NCBI RefSeq assembly: GCF_051622035.1
Contig: NC_135358.1
Coordinates: 20,646,001-20,710,000 of the forward strand
DNA from: Arctopsyche grandis
Taxonomy: Eukaryota; Arthropoda; Insecta; Trichoptera; Hydropsychidae
Reading direction: 5' to 3'
DNA: 64,000 nt
Shown piece after piece: positions 57,468-64,000 of the stretch. How positions within the stretch are numbered: the stretch's first letter is position 1; every line of letters starts with the position of its first letter. The position numbers and the translations under genes were made by a program. The notes under the pieces were generated by a model. It saw only the letters and a list, made by a program, of their open reading frames with translations. It did no database searches and had not been told where the DNA came from.

Positions 57468-60019
57468 TAGATTAGGTGAATCTACATACATGTGTACCTT
57501 TGATAAAATTAGTGTAAATCTTTATTTGAGGAATATGTATATATTTTTTTATAATTTTATTGCCACAGTTTATATGTATTTTAAATTTATCGACGTTGTG
57601 TTTCGACAAAGTTCGCTCAAAATATGGAGCGATAAATCAGAAAACTTTTGATATTATCCAAAAAGTATGTATCTGTTTTAATAAGCGAACCGTATTACGC
57701 GAACGCGTTTCGACCCTTTTTTTTCCTTCTCTCATATACCGAGTAAATAAACAAAAGGCAATTTCGAAAGTGCTCGTAGTTAGTTAGTCGGCCACGGCTG
57801 TGGGGAAAATTTTTAAAGTTTTTCCCGCGCGAAGTATTCTAATTGACAGCCGGACGAATCGGAAAGTTTTTAATTTGAAAATATCGCCTCGAGAAAACCT
57901 CAATTAGGCTCAGTTTAAAAGCCCTTGAACTCCGACCATGCCATCGGCTGGAAAAGGAAGAGGTTCGAGGGGGAGGGGGGATAGAGTTCTATTATTTTTA
58001 CGACACTCCTGTAAAAGAAAATGGGCTTTTCTTTCTCTATAGTTAAACGCGGTAAATATTCCACGCATACCCCGTAATAAGGAAAGCCCCCCGTCGTTGT
58101 CGAGTCGAAAAAAAATAAAATAGGGTTAGTGTGATAACCCCCGTTCGGAACAGTCGAATCGGTGAACTTCGGTGTTCGGGAGAAATCAAAAAAATGAAAA
58201 ATTAAACGGTCAACTTACACACACGTTGGGGAAAGGGAGAACCTTGTTAAATATTCATGAATTTCACGATGTATAAATCATTTGGTGACCCCCGTCATGT
58301 GCGACCGTTACTTACATGTATGTATGATGTTTCTTAAATGTAATTAAGTATATTTTAATTGTTTAATTTTCAGTAAGTTATAATAATATAAGGTTGTATT
58401 TATTTTCAATATCTACTTCAGAACCGTTCAGATTTTGGGACTACACTATATATTTGTTCAATTCCATAATCGTATGTATGTACATATTTTGAATCTTGGT
58501 TGAAAATTTGTTTTTTTTAGACATTTTATTATTTTATCAGACGGTGTTCAGTGATGTATGTAATATTTTGTAAAAGCATTGAAACAAAATAAAATATGGT
58601 AGAAAAGTTTGTTTTTAATACATGTAATACTTGGAAGTAAATGATGTGGTGTTATACAGAGAAATATAAAATTGTCAAAAGAAATCAATATATGTATGAA
58701 CATATATTTTTGACAATTTACTCGGAATTAGAATAAAGCACTGGAATTAGGATTGAAATGGTTTTTTTCTTAGAATTGAGAATGCCGAGTGTGGGTCGTG
58801 GCATACTTTTTGGATGGTTTGTACGAATGTAAAAAAATAACACATTTCATACGGAGAGATTGATTCAGAACAAGGTTTGCGCACCGATATCATTTTATAT
58901 TAAATATATATGCGCCTTTGATCATATGGAAAATGTTCCGTGAAAAATCATATATAAAGCGTTTGAATATTTTCCGATATGGAGGATATCCGTTACACGT
59001 TGATATTTTCAATTCAACGTTTTCCCAACTATGTAATATATCTATTATGTACAGCCTATGTGTGAATTTATAGTATACATATATGCACGTACGAAAAGAT
59101 TTTTTAACTGCACTAAGCTATCCAGCTTAAAAAGTAGGCAATAATAAATTTGATAGCAGCATATTTTTAACGAAGTCACACGGTGATATGCAAAGTTTTC
59201 CTACTAAATTTGTATCGTTCGAAAAAATGTAAATTTTTAAAGTCATTGCCACTCAATCACAGCGCTGTATTTTTTACACGGTGCAATTACGATCTGAGCA
59301 GTCGATATCGCGCAAAAGTGCAATATTGCATGTATGTACATTTTTTTTGCGCACATGTACATATATGTAGGTACGTACTACATATAAATGACTCTCTAAC
59401 GTGTCCATTTGAAAACATGTGAATTGTTGTTATTATATAATAACACTAACGAGACGGATGGTTTTAAGGATCTGCATTTTCAGCTATAAAGAGGAGCTTA
59501 CACTGTACAGGATAATACCTATAGTTGTTATTATTTTTACGAATGCAACCATTGTGTTTGCATTTTAATGTGGGGTGCACGACACCCCCACGGCCTTTCC
59601 GACGGCCACAAAGGAGAGGAAGTCACAATTCACCCGTTTTCATTCCCGAGGGAGCGCCCAAACCATCCCCAACCCCGCCAGACTAGGATCCGTAAAATCA
59701 ACCTCAGTCCACCTACCCACCCTCTCACATACGTATATATAGTGTCTGTCCTCGTAATAGTATGATGGTGTGAGGTAAAACGAGACGCGTTTAATTAAGC
59801 AGATTTCGGATGTAATTGTTCGCGCCCTGTTTAAGTTGGCGCCGTTTTCGTTCACGAGAGCACATTCGCGACTTTGTGTCTAATTGGGTTAAAGTGGTAG
59901 AAAGTCGATATTCCTCTTTCGATTTAAGGTCATTTGTCCCTCTTGAGGTGTCCCAAAAAGTTCAAGAACTTACTCGTGATGAGATGGGTGTTTATTTACC
60001 TACATATGTATATATATAC
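57468..60019. other. PH-gene intron, non-coding
   Basis: Unique GC-richer blocks at about 57580-58330 and 59560-59950. An inverted pair AAATTGTCAAAA..TTTTGACAATTT spans 58669-58719. No exon supported. Confidence 0.35.
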
Positions 60020-61965
60020 TGTACTCAGTCACATCAACTCTCTCAATGTTAATCTTGGTGCGGGTTGTGATGGTTTGCCTTCTTTTTTCCTTGTTAAATG
60101 TGCTGTCCCATTATCTCTTCCCATAACAATCCTTTTCAATCTTTCTATGTCGAACGGTAAATTTCCTGACTATTGGAAATTATCTTACATCACCCCTATT
60201 TTTAAAAAAGGTGATAAGAATCTTATTGAGAATTACCGTCCTATATCTAAACTATCTGTCATTAGTAAAATCTTTGAAAAAATTATCTATAATTTCCTTT
60301 TCTCCAATTTCAAAAACTACATTATACCTGAACAACATGGTTTTTTTAAGGGGAGATCGGTAGAGACTAACCTGCTTAATTTCACTAGTACTCTCACATC
60401 TTATATGGACAAACGAATCCAAATAGACGTCGTTTATACGGATTTCTCTAAAGCTTTTGATAAAATCAATCACAACCTTTTACTCAATAAACTTTGGTCC
60501 CTTGGAATCCGAGGAAATTTATTTCGTTGGATCTCTTCGTATATACTAAATCGTCACCAAATCATAATTCTCAATGGTTTTAGATCATCACTTAGACATA
60601 TTCCTTCCGGTGTCCCACAAGGGTCGCATTTAGGTCCCTTATTCTTTTTACTCTATATTAATGATATCTCATACATCTTCAAACATTCCTTTATACTTCT
60701 TTACGCTGATGATTTAAAAATTTACAAACCTATATACACCATAGACGATTGTCATAAGATACAAGAAGATCTAGATAGATTCTCTATATATTGTTTAAAT
60801 AATGATCTTTTTATTAATCTAGAAAAATGCTCTATTTTAAATTTCACTAGAAATAAGTCAATTATTACTAATCAATATCAATTAAATCATTCAATCCTTA
60901 ACACGTCATCTTCTATTAAGGATCTTGGTGTAATACTCAATAATAAACTAGATTTCTCTGAACATATTTCTTTTATTACCAACAAAGCATTTAAATCTCT
61001 TGGATTCCTACTCCGCTCAACAAAACCCTTTAATGATCCTTATGTACTAAAATTACTTTATTTTTCCTTTGTAAGGTCTCACCTTGAATTTGCCTCAATT
61101 ATCTGGTCACCTTTTTATTTATCCCATATTAATTGTATTGAGAAAGTTCAACTTAAATTTATTAAATCCTTACGCTACCTTTTTCCTACCTATACCCATT
61201 CTACTGTTTCCGACATTTTAAAAATCCTTTCTTTTAACAATCTTTCTGTCAGGCGACGACATTCTGATGCTATATTCTTCTTTAAGCTCATAAATGGTTT
61301 CCTTGATTGTTCTGATTTACTGAATAAGGTTAATTTCAGAATCCCAGTTCGATACCCTAGACGCGTTACACTCTTTTCACTTGATCCTTTCAATACTAAT
61401 TCCCAAAAATATTTTTATCTGCAGCGCGTTTATCGTATGTTTAACGGAGAGCTGAATGAGGTTGATCTGTTTGGTATTTCCCTACATCAATTCAGGTCTA
61501 ACATCAAGAGAATCTTGACCGATTGATTCATTTTTTCTTCTATTCTATTTTTCCAATATTTCCATTATTTTTATACTTTAGTTTAGTTATGTAATGTGCT
61601 ATTTAATCATATTATAGCTTTCATTCCTTTCCATTTCATTTGTTTATTTTGTATTTACCTTTTTCATTTGTTTTTTATATTTGTAAATTTCAATTTCTTC
61701 TTATATTCTATCTTATAACCTTTTCCAAATATTTTAATACTATAGTTTAATTATGCAATGTACTACATATTTTGTCATGCCTTTATTCTTTACTTTTTAA
61801 TTTGTTTTCCTTATATTTATCTTTTTCATTTTTGTAAAAATCTATTATTGGACTCGGGTGTTACATATATTATTTATTTACTTTTTGTGTTTTTTATACC
61901 TATCTCTGTACATCCTGTCTGTTGATTTTTCAATTAATAAAATAAAATAAAATAAAAAATAAAAT
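60020..61965 (+). mobile_element. LINE family 2 (Jockey/CR1-like), 5'-truncated, with open reverse transcriptase
   Basis: Holds the reverse transcriptase frame described separately, a T-rich 3' UTR of about 400 bases and an AAATAAAAT-repeat tail. The upstream part of ORF2, including any endonuclease, is missing. The 3' end is shared with 20265-20960. Confidence 0.85.
60045..61526 (+). CDS. LINE reverse transcriptase domain, 5'-truncated ORF
   Basis: The protein would nick-prime and copy the element's RNA at the target. About 490 codons are open from NLGAGCDG. The reverse transcriptase blocks appear in order: NYRPISKLS and FE.I, QHGFFKGRS, DFSKAFDKINH, SGVPQGSHLGPLFFLLYIND, the catalytic YADD at 60702-60713, then the post-RT segment LGVILNNKLDFSEHI and SLGFLLRSTK. 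The C-terminus (VYRMFNGELNEVDLF) recurs at about 20350. The order and post-RT region suit the Jockey/CR1 group. Upstream of 60040 the frame continues through a TATG-type microsatellite and is probably not coding. The absence of stops suggests recent insertion. Confidence 0.85.
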   Translation, partial: NVNLGAGCDGLPSFFLVKCAVPLSLPITILFNLSMSNGKFPDYWKLSYITPIFKKGDKNLIENYRPISKLSVISKIFEKIIYNFLFSNFKNYIIPEQHGFFKGRSVETNLLNFTSTLTSYMDKRIQIDVVYTDFSKAFDKINHNLLLNKLWSLGIRGNLFRWISSYILNRHQIIILNGFRSSLRHIPSGVPQGSHLGPLFFLLYINDISYIFKHSFILLYADDLKIYKPIYTIDDCHKIQEDLDRFSIYCLNNDLFINLEKCSILNFTRNKSIITNQYQLNHSILNTSSSIKDLGVILNNKLDFSEHISFITNKAFKSLGFLLRSTKPFNDPYVLKLLYFSFVRSHLEFASIIWSPFYLSHINCIEKVQLKFIKSLRYLFPTYTHSTVSDILKILSFNNLSVRRRHSDAIFFFKLINGFLDCSDLLNKVNFRIPVRYPRRVTLFSLDPFNTNSQKYFYLQRVYRMFNGELNEVDLFGISLHQFRSNIKRILTD

Positions 61966-61968
61966 ATG

Positions 61969-62219
61969 AGGCGCTATATTTGAAAGTGGCAAAGTCATTT
62001 TCAATTCCAAAAGCACTATTTATGTTTGACTTAATTCACAAATTACAATCACTTATTTTAATTCGTTATGTTCTGAATCTCGAAAAATCAGAATAAATGT
62101 GTTACACCAGTATTTTTTAAATATTTTTAAACGTAAAACAATATATTTAATGTTTTGCGAAATATTTCTCGAAATAAGGAAAATTAGAATTTGCCACTTT
62201 CAAATACATATAACGGCTC
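61969..62219 (+). mobile_element. MITE family C, both ends
   Basis: The left end GAGGCGCTATATTTGAAAGTGG and the right end CCACTTTCAAATACATATAA..GGCTC are inverted repeats of about 26 bp. It directly abuts the LINE family 2 tail. Confidence 0.65.
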
Positions 62220-62249
62220 ATATATATGTATGTTTATATACAAGTAATG

Positions 62250-62330
62250 CATGTAAGCCCATTGCGCTTTTCTTGGTCAATTACAAACATCGATAAACAA
62301 TTATATTTATACAGTATCATAGAGACATCA
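62250..62330 (-). mobile_element. SINE/LINE tail fragment
   Basis: On the minus strand GATGTCTCTATGATACTG..TTACAAATT-type sequence ending in AAGCGCAATGGGCTTAC resembles the tail of 8461-8917. A weaker second piece lies near 62400-62450. Confidence 0.45.
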
Positions 62331-64000
62331 TACTCTTTCGATGTGAATTTATGTATACGTTTGTATTCATTCAATTTATTTTATTCATATACATGTGTAT
62401 ACATGCGTTTTCCTGGCTATTTATAAACAATTATCATAAAGACAACGTGGGTAGCATTTTACAGTATGTATGTACATATGTACATACACTGTTATGTTCA
62501 TGATTAGTGATATTTTCAACATCACTAATATGGAGTAATTAAAAAAGTTTTATATTACGTATTTATGTAGTTTCAAAAAGTCATATAACGCTTTGGTTAA
62601 TTAAAATTTATCTTATAGTTATATGATATATGTATGTAGTTACATATAGAAAAAAATAAATTTAAATTTCGGTGCACGCATATTTTGAAAATTTTATAAA
62701 TTAATTAATAAATTTAATGTAAATATAATATAATACAAATTTTCATACATGTACATAGAAGAGAAAGTGCAACTAAAATATTGTAGTAAATTCAGTTTTC
62801 TTGTTAATCGTATTGTAGATTTTGAGAATTGAAAGTTGAGTTATATATTAGATATTCTTAATCTTTGTCGAGCATTATAGTTTGAAACTTCAGCATTGAA
62901 CGTCTTTCTCCATATATGCATAGTTATCGAGAAAGCTGGATTAAAGGATTGAGCAGAATATTCAAACTTTGAAAACATAGTGAGGCAGTATTTTAAAGTA
63001 AAATCACGTGGACAAAATACGGAGAGAAAAAGAATACCATGGAAAATAACACTAAGTATAATAAATTTATGAGGTATGGAAATGTCATCGAAACACATCA
63101 AAATTGCGCACTTAATCGAGTTTTCCTAAAAGTGGATGCGAACGTGTTAGGTTTCTTTTAAGCTTTTAGCGATCGCATTTGTTTCCTTTCACATTTGCTT
63201 GGGTGTGTGTACTGCCATCCCCCCCAGAGGGCTTTGGATGCTGCCTTCCTCCATCGTTGTGTCGCAACTGAAACACAATTGAATTCCATTAAAATTTCGC
63301 CTTGTATGCTTTTTTTATTGTCGTCACATTCGCTTCGAGTGCGACTTAAAAGCAACTCGGCAACCGGAAGCGCAAAAACCATACCAGACCTACTAAATAT
63401 ATACATACATATAAATACATATATATAAGAATAACGAAAAAAAATATATAACGAGACTACTTCATCCACATTAATCTTATGCTAAAACGACGTGGCAACA
63501 TACTTCTAGAATGCGTCTAGAAAATATTTCTATATTTAACAATGAATTATAAATTCCATGATGAAACGAAATGGCGTCTATGTAGTTGTAGCAATGGAAT
63601 GTTTCACGCTAGTTTTGTACCCTTTCGTCGCTTACCGCGAACCAGTCCTAACAATCTCCGGTGTATTTTAAATTCAATTTGAATCCCTTTTAGTTGAAGG
63701 CAAAGTCAATTACAATAAGAAATAACTTTTACGTATCGCGAAGCGTCGAAGTTTGACCCGACGAGACTTTTCAATGTGTTAACTTTCGAGTTAAAATGAC
63801 AACACGACTCGCTAGAACTCAATAAATCATATACATACATATGTATCTGAAGGACTGAGGATTTGAGAAGTAAATGTCAAATTAAATGTTTAAATGTCAA
63901 CTTATTTGTTAGTAAATATTGAATATTAATTACACATGTTCAGGAAATTTACGGAATTTAAATTTAAACTTAAACATAAGAGAGTGCTTGAGTGACTAAG
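62331..64000. other. PH-gene intron or intergenic DNA to the right edge
   Basis: AT-rich with TATG-type microsatellites. A GC-richer unique block lies at about 63120-63460. I see no exon on either strand. Confidence 0.35.

Noticed and set aside
59816-60052. Upstream coding part of the LINE at 60020 in another frame
   Set aside because: The peptide shows no LINE motif, and a TATG-type microsatellite separates it from the reverse transcriptase.

Overview
The window is from an AT-rich, repeat-rich animal genome, almost certainly an insect. The pointers are a snake-like clip-domain serine protease, genes split by GT-AG introns, abundant (TATG)n/(CATA)n microsatellites, RTE-type and Jockey/CR1-like LINEs, tRNA-headed SINEs, mini-Helitrons and a Ty3/gypsy retrotransposon. 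I cannot fix the order. Nothing prokaryotic is present, and I see no CRISPR array, operon or defence island.

Host genes, left to right. (1) Minus strand, 461-872: first coding exon of a polypeptide GalNAc-transferase, with the rest beyond the left edge. (2) Minus strand, 6955-10314: a complete nine-exon snake-like protease, 372 residues, with signal peptide, clip domain and trypsin-like catalytic domain. (3) Minus strand, 12753-13454: a complete three-exon HINT1 orthologue of 126 residues. (4) Minus strand, 16415-16549: a well-supported terminal exon of an unidentified gene, with two candidate 32-nt microexons upstream. (5) Plus strand, about 21490 to beyond the right edge: a PH-domain gene resembling Dok-7 adaptors. 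It has a non-coding first exon, a 226-codon exon at 26631-27308, a 25-kb intron, and a 46-nt exon at 52350-52395 that continues the PH domain in phase.

Most of the rest is mobile DNA. An apparently intact Ty3/gypsy element (43176-48329) has LTRs that read as identical, a 4-bp target duplication, and a canonical -1 frameshift signal joining gag to pol. It lies in sense orientation inside the 25-kb PH-gene intron. Two LINE families related to Jockey/CR1 and one RTE-like family ending in GAT repeats are present in several truncated copies. One LINE at the right (60020-61965) keeps an open reverse transcriptase. A SINE superfamily with a shared core but different heads and tails is scattered throughout. 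There are several MITEs, including a 218-bp hAT type with an exact 8-bp TSD and a 175-bp Harbinger type with TTA duplications. Perfect or near-perfect foldbacks of 37 to 277 bp also occur.

The signals most worth following are these. A 3.6-kb segment (944-4531) is flanked by a 9-bp direct repeat and carries oppositely oriented arrays of a roughly 15-bp motif at its ends, which looks like an unclassified DNA transposon. A retroposon insertion has a 16-bp target duplication that copies a splice acceptor of the minus-strand gene. The gypsy frameshift module is nearly textbook. The right half of the window, within PH-gene introns, carries spaced islands of non-repetitive, more GC-rich DNA that may be regulatory.
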